Below, piece after piece: positions 7,645 to 16,592 of a stretch of DNA of 29,317 nt. Positions within the stretch are counted from its first letter, which is position 1, and the number at the start of each line of letters is the position of its first letter. Under the pieces are notes generated by a model that did no database searches, was not told the DNA's origin, and saw nothing but the letters and a program-made list of their open reading frames with translations. The stretch lies in the NCBI GenBank assembly GCA_041675865.1, contig JBAYTA010000015.1, forward strand, positions 1 to 29,317, read 5' to 3'. Both the position numbers and the translations under genes were made by a program. The stretch is from DUVT01 sp041675865. GTDB lineage: Bacteria > Bacillota_I > Bacilli_A > ML615J-28 > CAG-698.

Positions 7645-8934
7645 ATGAGTTTAGATGTGAAAAGTGCTTTTAAAATTATAAAAGACACGGAATTAAGTGG
7701 CGAAGACTATAATGTATTAAGTCAATTATATCTACCAATAATGGGAATTGATAGTTTTTCATTATATTTATATATTTATAGTTTAAAAGATACTGAAAGC
7801 TACATGTTTAAAAAATTAATAGATGCATTAAACTTAAATACTCCTAAGTTCTTAGAAAGAGCATTTTCAAAATTAGAGGCTCTTTCTTTAATCAAATTAT
7901 ATTATAATGAGCATAAGGGTTATATTATTAGTTTAAATCAACCTGTATGCAGGAGCGCTTATTTTGATAATGTTTTACTTTCATCATTTTTATTTAACCA
8001 AATTGGTGAGGTGGAGTATAACAAACTTAGTAAATCTCAAACTCAAAACCCAAGGGGTTATAAAGATATTACAAAAACTTTTGATGAAGTATTTGAAATT
8101 AAAGAACATAATGTAGAGAATTTATATAATAAAATATTTAAGATAAAAACTAAATCAGAAATCAAAATCGATAATCCTAATTTTGATTATATATTCTTTA
8201 AGATGAATTTTGATACTGATTTTTTAGATTCTAAAGTTTTAGATGATGAAGAGTTTATGAATCAAATTATTTCCATTTCTTATACATACCAACTAAATGA
8301 AGAAGAAATGAAAGAAGTAATAATGAATACAATTGAGATTGATAAAGACTTAAAATATCAAGATATATCTAAAAACGCAAGGAAGTATTACCAAAAGAAG
8401 AAGGGTAATACGACTAGAGTTATTGTAACTAAAGAACCAGATGCATTTATTGATAGTGCACTTGATGATGAGATATATGCACTCCTTGCACAAGTTGAAG
8501 AAATGGATCCGGTTACTTTGCTATCAAGTTTAAACGGTGGAATCAAACCATCTGTTTCAGAGATTGGAATTATTGAAAGTTTGCAAAGAGACACCTCATT
8601 TCCTCAATCTGTTATTAACTTAATGATTTTAATGGTTAATGGACAAAAAGAAGGGGAACTTCCGGGTTATAATTATTTCCAAAAGATTGCAAACACCTGG
8701 GCAAGAGCTGGTATCCAAACTCCAATTGATGCGTTAAAATATATAGAAAAACAAAATCAAAAAAGAAATGCGAAAGCAGATTCTAAACCAACTTATTCTA
8801 AGAATAAGAAAGAAGCTCCAGTACCTGAGTGGTATCAAGATTATATTAAAGAATTAGATAATTTACCTAAACGAGAAAAGATGAGTCAAGATGAAATTGA
8901 TAAGATTCTAGCAGAAGCAAAAGAAAAATTGTAA
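7645..8934 (+). CDS. dnaB: Replication initiation and membrane attachment protein DnaB (Bacilli type)
   Basis: Primosome component that, with DnaD and DnaI, recruits the replicative helicase at oriC and at restart sites in Bacilli. It is not the helicase itself. AGAGGAGT (7631-7638) precedes the ATG. The N-terminal ~120 residues look like the winged-helix DnaD/DnaB module. The C-terminal module near 300-360 has the diagnostic YxxxIxxxW motif (Y344, I348, W352 in YNYFQKIANTW) followed by a lysine-rich linker and acidic-basic tail. The 429-residue length is close to the family norm. It is directly followed by dnaI, 12 bases downstream, the conserved pairing. Confidence 0.92.
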   Translation: MSLDVKSAFKIIKDTELSGEDYNVLSQLYLPIMGIDSFSLYLYIYSLKDTESYMFKKLIDALNLNTPKFLERAFSKLEALSLIKLYYNEHKGYIISLNQPVCRSAYFDNVLLSSFLFNQIGEVEYNKLSKSQTQNPRGYKDITKTFDEVFEIKEHNVENLYNKIFKIKTKSEIKIDNPNFDYIFFKMNFDTDFLDSKVLDDEEFMNQIISISYTYQLNEEEMKEVIMNTIEIDKDLKYQDISKNARKYYQKKKGNTTRVIVTKEPDAFIDSALDDEIYALLAQVEEMDPVTLLSSLNGGIKPSVSEIGIIESLQRDTSFPQSVINLMILMVNGQKEGELPGYNYFQKIANTWARAGIQTPIDALKYIEKQNQKRNAKADSKPTYSKNKKEAPVPEWYQDYIKELDNLPKREKMSQDEIDKILAEAKEKL

Positions 8935-8946
8935 GAGGAGTAAGAG

Positions 8947-9783
8947 ATGAGTTATTATAAACAAGTAATAAATAGTTTATATCAAGATAGTACTATAAAG
9001 AAATTTATTCTTGAAAATAAACTTTCTGAAGAAGAAATTATAAATAATCTTAGTGCGCTTACAACCCAAAAAGAGAATAATAAGATAATAAATTCTAATC
9101 CTGAAAGATGTTTACTCGATCCTTATGGAATGGCTTCATATATAAGTTTTGAAAATGGTAAAGTAGAATTAACATATTATCAAGTTAAAACAACTGATGA
9201 TAAGTTAGAAAGATTATTCTTTCCTAATAAGGAAGAAGTCTTAAATCAAGAACTTTATAAAGATGCGAAAAGAGTCATGGTTTTAAAAGAGGTTCTTAGA
9301 ATTGAAAACAATTATAAACCTAGACAATTTTTTAAAGGCATTTTCATTCATGGTAATTTTGGGACTGGTAAATCCTTTATTATGCAAAAACTTGCAATAT
9401 CTTTAAGCAATAAAGGTGCAAATGTTATTATTGCATATTATCCAGATTTAGTAAGAACAATAAAATCAAGTATAACTAGTAGAGATACAGAGGTCATTAT
9501 AAATAAACTAAAACATGCAGATGTTTTAATGCTTGATGATATTGGTGCAGAAACTAATACTAACTTTATTAGAGATGAAGTTTTAGGACCAATTCTTCAA
9601 TATAGAATGGAATCAAAACTTCCAATGTGTATGACTAGCAATTTAGATTTAAAGGATTTAAGATCTCATTTTGAGGATACTTATTCAGGAGCAAATAAAA
9701 TAAATAGTGATAGAATTATTTCAAGAATAAGAAGTTTAATGGTTGAAGTAAATCTTATAGATAAAAATTATAGAGATTTATAA
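8947..9783 (+). CDS. dnaI: Primosomal helicase loader DnaI
   Basis: AAA+ ATPase that loads the hexameric replicative helicase onto DNA. The N-terminal ~100 residues are the helicase-interacting region. The AAA+ core follows with Walker A GNFGTGKS (136-143), Walker B VLMLDD (D197, D198), sensor-1 MCMTSN and arginine-rich SDRIISRIRS at the C-terminus. AAGAGGAG precedes the ATG. The 278-residue length is somewhat shorter than B. subtilis DnaI, and I cannot see the four cysteine/histidine zinc ligands usual in its N-terminal domain. An 18-base direct repeat overlaps its stop codon. Confidence 0.94.
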   Translation: MSYYKQVINSLYQDSTIKKFILENKLSEEEIINNLSALTTQKENNKIINSNPERCLLDPYGMASYISFENGKVELTYYQVKTTDDKLERLFFPNKEEVLNQELYKDAKRVMVLKEVLRIENNYKPRQFFKGIFIHGNFGTGKSFIMQKLAISLSNKGANVIIAYYPDLVRTIKSSITSRDTEVIINKLKHADVLMLDDIGAETNTNFIRDEVLGPILQYRMESKLPMCMTSNLDLKDLRSHFEDTYSGANKINSDRIISRIRSLMVEVNLIDKNYRDL

Positions 9784-9815
9784 TAAGGACATTACAATTT
9801 ATAATAAGGACATTA
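9777..9815. repeat. Two-copy 21-bp tandem repeat at the dnaI stop
   Basis: TTTATAATAAGGACATTA occurs identically at 9777-9794 and 9798-9815, a period of 21 bases, with the first copy containing the dnaI stop codon. It ends 11 bases before the -35 of the thrS leader promoter. Confidence 0.9.
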
Positions 9816-9826
9816 GATTAATTATA

Positions 9827-9855
9827 TTGACTATATTTAAAAATAAGTATATAAT
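9827..9855 (+). promoter_or_regulatory. Sigma-A promoter of the thrS T-box transcript
   Basis: TTGACT (9827-9832) and TATAAT (9850-9855) are separated by 17 bases. Transcription would start near 9862. Confidence 0.85.
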
Positions 9856-9861
9856 ATTATG

Positions 9862-10114
9862 TATATAAATAATAAATAAAGACTTAGAAGTGGATATGAT
9901 TATTAAGAGCATTTATTTTTAGCGAGGGTATGTTGGTGGAAAGTTACCTAGTAAAGCTTAATAATTACTACCATGGAGTTGAACTCGAAAGAGAATTCCG
10001 TTTTTCAGCGTTAATGAAATTGAGTGCAAAATTAATGGATTACATTATTTTTGAACTAAGGTGGTACCACGTAAAACAATGCGTCCTTATATTTTAAGGG
10101 CGTTTTATTTTTTT
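9862..10114 (+). promoter_or_regulatory. T-box leader (tRNA-Thr responsive)
   Basis: The stretch between dnaI and thrS is a T-box regulator. The T-box sequence is AAGGTGGTACCACG (10058-10071), matching the conserved tRNA-acceptor-binding motif. Stem I elements are visible upstream: AGCGAG (9920-9925), a GGTGGAAAG distal loop, and a candidate specifier ACC (9970-9972) or ACT (9967-9969), both threonine codons. The intrinsic terminator at 10081-10114 competes with the antiterminator. Uncharged tRNA-Thr should allow read-through into thrS. The specifier assignment is by eye. Confidence 0.93.
10081..10114 (+). terminator. T-box conditional terminator
   Basis: GCGTCCTT (10081-10088) pairs with AAGGGCGT (10096-10103) with two G-T wobbles, followed by a T-rich run to 10114. 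Confidence 0.85.
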
Positions 10115-10130
10115 AAAAAGGAGTAAAAAT

Positions 10131-12041
10131 ATGAAAATTACATTTATTGATGGCAGTATTAAAGAATATAATGATGGCATGAGTAGTCTTGATATTGCAA
10201 ATAGTATATCACCAAGCCTTGCGAAAAAGGCTGTGTTTTCGAAGGTTAATGGGGAAAATTTTGATTTAGATCGCCCTATTTTAAATGATGCATCTTTAGA
10301 ATTAATTCTAAGGGATAGTGAAGAAGCGCTTGAAGCGTTAAACCATTCTTGTAGTCACTTGATGGCAAGTGCAATAAAAAGATTATATCCTAATGCAATG
10401 TTTGGTGTTGGTCCAGCAATTGAAGAAGGTTTTTATTATGATGTTAATCCAGGTGAAGGAATTAAAATTACTGAAGCAGATTTAATAAAAATAGAAAATG
10501 AAATGAAAAAAATTGTCTCTGAAAATGTTGAATTTAAAAGACAAGAATTAAGTAAAGAAGCAGCTTTAGATTTCTTTAGTTATGATAAATACAAACAAGA
10601 AATTATAAATGACTTAGAAGATGGTGTTATAATATCTACTTATACACATGGGGATTTCACTGATTTGTGTAGAGGACCTCATGTAATGAGTACTAAATTA
10701 TTGAAGCACTTTAAATTATTAAATATAAGTGGTGCATATTGGCGAGGAGATTCTAAGAACGAACAACTTCAAAGAATTTATGGAACTTGTTTCTTTACTG
10801 AAGAAGATCTAAAACGCCATCTTGAAATTTTAAAGGAAAGAGCAGAAAAAGATCATCGAAAATTAGGTCGTGAATTAGAGTTATTTATGATTAGTGAATA
10901 TGGACCAGGCTTTCCTTTCTGGTTACCTAATGGGATGACATTAAGAAAACAATTAGAAGATTATTGGTATAAAGTTCATAGAAGAGAAAATTATCAGTTT
11001 ATTCAAACACCAATTATGCTTAATAAAGATTTGTGGGAAGTGAGTGGGCATTGGAAAAACTACCGAGATAATATGTATACATCTGAAATAGATAAACATG
11101 AATTTGCTATTAAACCAATGAATTGTCCTGGTGGATTATTAGTTTATAAGCACAGTTTACACTCTTATAAAGACTTACCAATTCGTGTTGGTGAACTTGG
11201 TTTAGTTCATAGACATGAAGCAAGTGGTGCTTTAAATGGTTTATTTAGGGTTAGAAACTTTACTCAAGATGATGCACATATTTATATGCGTGAAGATCAA
11301 ATCATTGAAGAAGTTGGAAATTTAATTCGTTTATTTGATGAAATATACTCTGTATTTAATTTAAAATATCATATTGAACTTTCTACAAGACCCCTAGATA
11401 AATATATAGGATCAGTAGAAGTATGGGATAAATCTGAAAAAGCACTTGCAGATGCTTGTGAATCAGTAGGAAAAAGTTATAAAGTAAATCCAGGGGATGG
11501 TGCATTTTATGGACCTAAACTGGACTTCAAATTAAGAGATTCAATGAATAGAATCTGGCAATGTGGTACAATTCAACTTGATATGAATTTACCTGTTAGA
11601 TTTGATATTTCTTATATTGATGAAAACGGGGAAAAGAAAAGACCTGTAATGTTACATCGAGCTATTTATGGTTCACTTGAAAGATTTATTGGAATCTTGA
11701 TAGAACATTATGGTGGGGCATTTCCAACATGGTTAGCACCTGTTCAAGTTAAATTAATTCCTGTTAATAATCAATATCATTTAGATTATGTAGAAAAGAT
11801 TAAAGAATTATTGCTTGATGAAGATATAAGAGTTGAAGTTGATAGCCGTGAAGAAAAATTAGGTTATAAAATTAGAGAAGCACAAACAAAGAAAATTCCA
11901 TATCAATTAGTTATTGGTGATAACGAAGTTAAGAATAACCAATTAACATTTAGACAATATGGAAAACAAGAATCTACTACTGTAAGTATAGAGCAATTTG
12001 TTATGATGATTAAATCAGAAATAAAAAACTTAGGTAAATAG
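10131..12041 (+). CDS. thrS: Threonyl-tRNA synthetase
   Basis: Charges tRNA-Thr. AAAAGGAG precedes the ATG. The 636-residue protein has the full bacterial layout: an N-terminal TGS domain (about 1-60), an editing domain with HSCSH (92-96) and CRGPH, a class II catalytic core, and a C-terminal anticodon-binding domain. Zinc ligands C332 (in MNCPGG), H383 (in DDAHIY) and H509 (in MLHRAIYGS) are all present, equivalent to the E. coli trio. Motif 2 reads LVHRHEASGAL and motif 3 ends GSLERFIGILIEHYGG. Editing residues appear intact. It is controlled by the T-box leader. The next gene starts on the base after its stop. Confidence 0.98.
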   Translation: MKITFIDGSIKEYNDGMSSLDIANSISPSLAKKAVFSKVNGENFDLDRPILNDASLELILRDSEEALEALNHSCSHLMASAIKRLYPNAMFGVGPAIEEGFYYDVNPGEGIKITEADLIKIENEMKKIVSENVEFKRQELSKEAALDFFSYDKYKQEIINDLEDGVIISTYTHGDFTDLCRGPHVMSTKLLKHFKLLNISGAYWRGDSKNEQLQRIYGTCFFTEEDLKRHLEILKERAEKDHRKLGRELELFMISEYGPGFPFWLPNGMTLRKQLEDYWYKVHRRENYQFIQTPIMLNKDLWEVSGHWKNYRDNMYTSEIDKHEFAIKPMNCPGGLLVYKHSLHSYKDLPIRVGELGLVHRHEASGALNGLFRVRNFTQDDAHIYMREDQIIEEVGNLIRLFDEIYSVFNLKYHIELSTRPLDKYIGSVEVWDKSEKALADACESVGKSYKVNPGDGAFYGPKLDFKLRDSMNRIWQCGTIQLDMNLPVRFDISYIDENGEKKRPVMLHRAIYGSLERFIGILIEHYGGAFPTWLAPVQVKLIPVNNQYHLDYVEKIKELLLDEDIRVEVDSREEKLGYKIREAQTKKIPYQLVIGDNEVKNNQLTFRQYGKQESTTVSIEQFVMMIKSEIKNLGK

Positions 12042-12947
12042 ATGACAAAAAAAATATTAGACGAACTAAGCTATTTGCAAGAAAGAATGCATAGGAAAAG
12101 TAAGAGTAACTTTAGAGAATATTTAAAGTCAAAGGCTACAAAATATGGTTTAGAGTATAATATATTTCCAAATAGCTTTGCATCAAAAAATGTAGTGATA
12201 GGTAATTTAAAAAAAGCAAAGTTTGTCTTGGGGGCACATTATGATACGCCTCCAAGAATGCCTGCTTTCTTAATGAGAAGTATTTTATTTTTTAATATAC
12301 TTAGTTTCTTATTTGTTCCTTTTGTAATTATAATACTTATACTTTTAGAGCTGCCTATAATTATTGCTCCTTTAATCTATTTAGGATTATTGTTGTATTT
12401 AATGGGATTTGGGATAGCAAATAAATTTAATTATAATGATAACACAAGTGGAGTGTTGACTTTGCTAGCAATAATGGCAAAACATGGTTCGAATGATGTT
12501 GCTTATGTCTTCTTTGATAATGAAGAAAAAGGATTAATCGGTTCATTACAGATGGCACTTATTTTAAGAAAACTTGGTCACTATCAACCAAGGAAGAAAA
12601 TTTTTATAAATTTTGATTGTGTTGGTAGAGGTAATGTATTTGGTGTAGCATCGTTTAAAAACAAGAGGGTTGCACAAGACTTGATTGATTTAAGCAACAA
12701 CAAAGATACAAGCGGCTTAAGTTTTGTCCATAGGAAAGCTAGTAGATTTGAAGCAAGTGATCATTTTTCTTTTAGAAACTGGAATTCTTTGGGTATTATG
12801 TGTTATAATAGGAAAAGAAAAAAGTATGTTCTAAAAAATATTCACTCACATAAGGATAAATACATTGAGTTAAAGAATATAAATGTATTGGTAGATCTTA
12901 TATGTGATTTAATTGTAAAGGAAGTTATGGTAGATGGAAGAATTTAA
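12042..12947 (+). CDS. M28-family metallopeptidase with inserted membrane hairpin
   Basis: Predicted di-zinc aminopeptidase-like protein (301 residues). The M28 metal set is complete: GAHYDTP (H66, D68), YNDNTSG (D133), DNEEKG (E161/E162), NFDCVGRG (D192) and NIHSHKD (H268 or H270). Between H66 and D133, where soluble relatives have a short loop, there are two long hydrophobic segments (about 80-101 and 104-126). The catalytic domain would thus be tied to the membrane by an internal hairpin. There is no N-terminal signal peptide, which would place the active site on the cytoplasmic side. It starts immediately after thrS (TAG then ATG) and overlaps the CPBP gene by 14 bases. Substrate unknown. 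Confidence 0.82.
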   Translation: MTKKILDELSYLQERMHRKSKSNFREYLKSKATKYGLEYNIFPNSFASKNVVIGNLKKAKFVLGAHYDTPPRMPAFLMRSILFFNILSFLFVPFVIIILILLELPIIIAPLIYLGLLLYLMGFGIANKFNYNDNTSGVLTLLAIMAKHGSNDVAYVFFDNEEKGLIGSLQMALILRKLGHYQPRKKIFINFDCVGRGNVFGVASFKNKRVAQDLIDLSNNKDTSGLSFVHRKASRFEASDHFSFRNWNSLGIMCYNRKRKKYVLKNIHSHKDKYIELKNINVLVDLICDLIVKEVMVDGRI

Positions 12948-13707
12948 AATAACTAAAAAAATGGAAAATGGCAGTTTTTACTTACTTACATTTTCGATTG
13001 GTGCATTATTATTTTTCTTATTAGCTGAAATAATGAGAATAATAATGTTAGGTGTTTTTGAAGCGAAAACACCAGGCTTTGCTTTAGAATTCTTAGAATT
13101 ATTAAGTCAGTATAAGCTCAATTTATTTACAGATGATATGTGGCTTGTTTTAACATCATCAATGTTCTTTTCAAATTTGATTTTAGGAATCTTAATGATT
13201 ATATTCTTAAAAAAGATTTTTATTAGAGATTTTAAAAGATTCAAAGAAGATTTGGGCCATAATATTGGTGGTATTTTTATTGGCTTTGTTTTCTTAATAG
13301 TAATAAATTTATTAATGACCAATATTTATAAATTATTTGGTATCACTGGTGTAAGTGATAATCAAGCTACAATTCTTTTGGGTTTTGAAAGTAAGTATGC
13401 AATCTTTATGTATTTGGGTGTATTGCTTGCTCCACTGACAGAAGAAATAATATTTAGACAATTGTTCTTTGGAGTAATAGAAGAAAAATTTAAATGGCCA
13501 TGGTATTTAAGTGTCATTATCTCTGCCGCTATTTTTGCTGCTTTGCATGATGTTAGTATATTCTTTATCCAATATTTTCTTATGGGGTTGGTTCTTTGCC
13601 TTGGTTATTCTTTATTTAAGAAAAATATATTTGTTCCAATTGGAATCCATTTCTTAAATAATGCAGTACCATTACTTTTTTTAACAATTATGAATATTAT
13701 TAAATAA
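12934..13707 (+). CDS. CPBP family intramembrane glutamic protease
   Basis: Polytopic membrane protein of the CPBP/ABI family (Rce1-like), which cleaves or binds membrane-embedded substrates. The conserved motifs are present: EEIIFR (E170, E171, R175), FAALH (H205) and IHFLNN (H239). Several hydrophobic helices span the 257 residues, including about 17-40, 70-92, 111-133, 155-170 and 192-225. AAAGGAAG lies before the ATG inside the previous gene. The 14-base overlap with the M28 gene suggests coupled translation of two membrane peptidases. In other bacteria these proteins act in bacteriocin immunity or signalling, but nothing here points to a substrate. Confidence 0.88.
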   Translation: MEEFKITKKMENGSFYLLTFSIGALLFFLLAEIMRIIMLGVFEAKTPGFALEFLELLSQYKLNLFTDDMWLVLTSSMFFSNLILGILMIIFLKKIFIRDFKRFKEDLGHNIGGIFIGFVFLIVINLLMTNIYKLFGITGVSDNQATILLGFESKYAIFMYLGVLLAPLTEEIIFRQLFFGVIEEKFKWPWYLSVIISAAIFAALHDVSIFFIQYFLMGLVLCLGYSLFKKNIFVPIGIHFLNNAVPLLFLTIMNIIK

Positions 13708-13725
13708 CTAATAGAAGGAAAAAAT

Positions 13726-14634
13726 ATGAATAAGTATGAAACGCTAGTACAAAGAGCAAGACAAGCATATAAAAATGAACAATTGGAAAATGCTGCTAAG
13801 TTATATGAGGAAGCATTTTTAGAAAAAGTTCATTTGAACGACTTAATGCATCTTGGTGCTATTTATATAGATTTAAAAAAATATAATAAATCAATTCAAA
13901 TATTCAAAGATCTAATTTCAATCCAAGATGATAATTTTTTAGCATACTATGGACTTGCATCTTGTTATAATGATCTAGGGAGAAGCGATGAAGCAATAGA
14001 AGCATTTAAAGAAGCGATTAGAGTGAAACCTGATTATTCAGATGCATACTTTGGAATTGGTCTACTTTTAGATTATAAAGATGATGATGAGTGTGAAAAA
14101 TATTATTTAAAGACACTTGAATATGAGCCAAGCCATTACTGGGCTAATGCTAATTTAGGACCATTTTATGAAAGAAAAGAAAACTATGAGTTAGCTTTAT
14201 TTTATTCAAAAAAAGCATATGAAGTAGATCCTAACGGAGCATTAATATCTTTTAATTTAGGTGTTATCAATTCTAAGATGAAAAACTATGATGAAGCTAT
14301 TAAATTTTATAAGGATGAACTTACCAAAGAAAATCCTTTTATAGATACATATTTAAATTTAGGGATCTTGTATAAAGATATCTATAAAGATTATAACGAA
14401 GCTTTGATATATTATTTAGAAGGAATTTCTAAGGATAAAGATAATGTTAATCTTTGGTATAATCTAGGGTGCTTATATGTACTTATGAATGATTATGATA
14501 ATGCGTATAACTGCTTACTTTATGCAAATCTAAAAGATTTAAAATTAAGAGATTATATGGAAAAGGATCTTGAATTAGTGGAGTTTAGAAAAACAAACAA
14601 ATATGCAGATTTATTAAAAACTATTAAGGGCTAA
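13726..14634 (+). CDS. Tetratricopeptide (TPR) repeat protein
   Basis: A 302-residue soluble protein made almost wholly of about eight TPR units (starting near residues 3, 37, 71, 105, 138, 172, 206 and 241). Typical A-helix starts are AYYGLASCYNDLGRSDEAI and LWYNLGCLYVLMNDYDNA. Such proteins serve as protein-interaction scaffolds. No catalytic domain, signal peptide or membrane segment is visible, so a partner cannot be named. AGAAGGA precedes the ATG 18 bases after the CPBP gene, and the terminator overlaps its stop codon, so it is the last gene of the thrS-led transcript. Confidence 0.9.
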   Translation: MNKYETLVQRARQAYKNEQLENAAKLYEEAFLEKVHLNDLMHLGAIYIDLKKYNKSIQIFKDLISIQDDNFLAYYGLASCYNDLGRSDEAIEAFKEAIRVKPDYSDAYFGIGLLLDYKDDDECEKYYLKTLEYEPSHYWANANLGPFYERKENYELALFYSKKAYEVDPNGALISFNLGVINSKMKNYDEAIKFYKDELTKENPFIDTYLNLGILYKDIYKDYNEALIYYLEGISKDKDNVNLWYNLGCLYVLMNDYDNAYNCLLYANLKDLKLRDYMEKDLELVEFRKTNKYADLLKTIKG

Positions 14635-14650
14635 TATTAGCTCTTTTTAT
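14627..14650 (+). terminator. Intrinsic terminator of the thrS-TPR unit
   Basis: AGGGCTAA (14627-14634) pairs with TTAGCTCT (14637-14644), and a T run follows. The stem includes the TPR gene's stop codon. Only six pairs may form once a realistic loop is allowed. Confidence 0.65.
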
Positions 14651-14724
14651 TTTTGTGACTTTTTTGGGCTTATGACTACAATTAATCTAGAGTAGTTTCA
14701 TAATATACTAGCGAGGTGAAAGTA

Positions 14725-15216
14725 GTGAAAAAATACAGTGTATTCCATTGCTATGATAAAAGATTAGTTCAAAATGGAGAATACATAGTTCAAAGAGGTG
14801 ACACTCTATTTAAAATTGCAAGAGATAATGGTGTTGCAGTGGAAGATTTAGTTAGTGCTAATAATTTAGTAAGTAATTTAATTTATCCTGGTCAAATAAT
14901 AATAATCCCAAATACTGTTCCTAGTGGGAGTGTTTATTTTGAAGAGTATACGATTGAATTAGATGATACAATGGAAAAGATTGCAGAGAAGTTAAATGTA
15001 AGATTAGATTTACTTACAAAATATAATGATATGACAAAACTATTGCTAGCAGAAAATCAAATTATAAAAATTCCAAGACCATATCAACTCTATACTATAA
15101 CTGAAGAAGATACACTAGAGAGTATCTTAGAAACTTATAATATGACTCTAGAAGAATTAGTTAGAGCTAATATGAATACTTGGCTTAAGGTTGGAGAAAC
15201 AATTTTTATTAGATAA
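14725..15216 (+). CDS. Triple-LysM protein lacking a signal peptide
   Basis: A 163-residue protein made of three LysM modules, which usually bind N-acetylglucosamine in peptidoglycan. Module 1 is the most canonical (about 15-59, YIVQRGDTLFKIA to PGQIIIIP). Module 2 is at about 69-113 (TIELDDTMEKIA) and module 3 at about 117-163 (YTITEEDTLESIL). A GTG at 14725 is chosen because GAGGTG (14713-14718) sits six bases upstream; a GTG at 14716 is the alternative. The N-terminus is MKKYSVFHCYDKR with no hydrophobic signal, so the protein may stay in the cytoplasm, be released by lysis, or be spore-associated like SafA/SpoVID in Bacillus. It is flanked by terminators on both sides. Confidence 0.88.
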   Translation: MKKYSVFHCYDKRLVQNGEYIVQRGDTLFKIARDNGVAVEDLVSANNLVSNLIYPGQIIIIPNTVPSGSVYFEEYTIELDDTMEKIAEKLNVRLDLLTKYNDMTKLLLAENQIIKIPRPYQLYTITEEDTLESILETYNMTLEELVRANMNTWLKVGETIFIR

Positions 15217-15248
15217 AATCTTCTGAAGAAGATTTTTTCTTTTTTTTG
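15215..15248 (+). terminator. Intrinsic terminator of the LysM gene
   Basis: A perfect 9-bp stem AAAATCTTC (15215-15223) / GAAGATTTT (15228-15236) with a TGAA loop is followed by a long T-rich tract. Confidence 0.88.
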
Positions 15249-15258
15249 GTTGCTTTTG

Positions 15259-15267
15259 TGTTATAAT
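15259..15267 (+). promoter_or_regulatory. Extended -10 promoter of the trmFO-xerC-dut unit
   Basis: TGTTATAAT is a TGn-extended perfect -10 located 23 bases before the trmFO start. The -35 is not recognisable. Confidence 0.7.
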
Positions 15268-15290
15268 ATATAAATAAGAGGAAGATAATT

Positions 15291-16592
15291 ATGAAGAAAA
15301 AAATAAATGTAATAGGTGCTGGACTTGCAGGAAGTGAAGCAACATATCAATTAATAAAAAGAGGCTATGAAGTCAATCTCTATGAGATGAGACCTAAAAA
15401 TTATACTGATGCCCATAAAACACCATTATTTTCAGAATTAGTATGTTCTAATTCTTTTAGAGCAATCTCGATTGAAAATGCGGTGGGTTTATTAAAGGCG
15501 GAAATGAATATAATAGATTCATTAATATTAAAAGCAGCAGAAGTAGCAAAAGTTGAAGCTGGTGGAGCTTTAGCAGTTGATAGAAATATATTTTCAGAAT
15601 ATATTACTAATGAATTAAAAAATCATCCATTAGTAACAGTTATTAATGATGAGGTTAAAGAAATTTTAGAAGGGCCAACAATTATTGCAACTGGTCCATT
15701 AACTAGCGAAGCTTTAAGTAATGAAATAAAGAAGTTTTGTGGGGAAGAGTACTTATATTTCTTTGATGCTGTTGCTCCAATAATTTTGGAAGAATCAATT
15801 AACAAAAACATAGCTTATTTAAAAAGTAGATATGATAAAGGTGAAGCAAGTTATTTAAACTGTCCAATGACTAAGGATGAGTTCCTTAATTTTTATAATG
15901 AATTAATAAATGCTGATGTAGTTATGCCTAAAGATTTTGAATTAAAAGTATTTGAAGGTTGTATGGCTATAGAAGATATGGCTAGAAGAGGTGTAGATAC
16001 ATTATTATATGGACCTCTAAAGCCTGTAGGTTTACGTCATCCTGAAACTTTGGTTCAACCATATGCTGTTGTACAACTTAGACAAGATGATGCAGCGGGA
16101 ACAATGTATAATATGGTAGGTTTTCAAACACATTTAAAATTCGGCGAACAAAAGCGAATAATTCAAATGATTCCTGGTTTAGAAAATGCTGAGATAGTGC
16201 GTTATGGTGTAATGCATAGAAATACATTTATAAATTCCCCAACGGTACTAAATAAGTTTTATCAAACTAAAGCAAGAACAGATTTATTTTTTGCTGGGCA
16301 AATTACAGGTGTTGAAGGATATTTAGAAAGTGCAGCAAGTGGTATGGTTGCTGGAATTAATATGACTAGATTTCTTGAAGGAAAAGAACTAATAGATTTT
16401 ACCAGGTCTACTGCACTAGGAGCTCTAAGTAATTACATTAGTGCACCTAATTCTAACTTTCAACCAATGAATGTTAATCATGGGATATTTGAACAAATAA
16501 TTGGTAGAATGAAGAAAAGAGAAAGAAAAGAATTTTATGCAAATAGATCACTCGAGATTATAAATAAATTAAAAGGTGATATTGATGGATGA
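15291..16592 (+). CDS. trmFO: Methylenetetrahydrofolate--tRNA-(uracil-5-)-methyltransferase TrmFO
   Basis: FAD- and folate-dependent enzyme that makes ribothymidine at position 54 of tRNA. The 433-residue length is typical. The N-terminal FAD loop is VIGAGLAGSEATYQL (7-21). The conserved region LFSELVCSNSFR holds C52, and FEGCMAIEDMARRG holds C224, the two cysteines implicated in catalysis. RHPETLVQPYAVVQLRQDD, FAGQITGVEGYLESAASG and a C-terminal PMNVNHGIF region are also characteristic. AGAGGAAG precedes the ATG. It overlaps the downstream recombinase gene by 8 bases; trmFO next to xerC is a conserved Bacilli pairing. Confidence 0.97.
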   Translation: MKKKINVIGAGLAGSEATYQLIKRGYEVNLYEMRPKNYTDAHKTPLFSELVCSNSFRAISIENAVGLLKAEMNIIDSLILKAAEVAKVEAGGALAVDRNIFSEYITNELKNHPLVTVINDEVKEILEGPTIIATGPLTSEALSNEIKKFCGEEYLYFFDAVAPIILEESINKNIAYLKSRYDKGEASYLNCPMTKDEFLNFYNELINADVVMPKDFELKVFEGCMAIEDMARRGVDTLLYGPLKPVGLRHPETLVQPYAVVQLRQDDAAGTMYNMVGFQTHLKFGEQKRIIQMIPGLENAEIVRYGVMHRNTFINSPTVLNKFYQTKARTDLFFAGQITGVEGYLESAASGMVAGINMTRFLEGKELIDFTRSTALGALSNYISAPNSNFQPMNVNHGIFEQIIGRMKKRERKEFYANRSLEIINKLKGDIDG

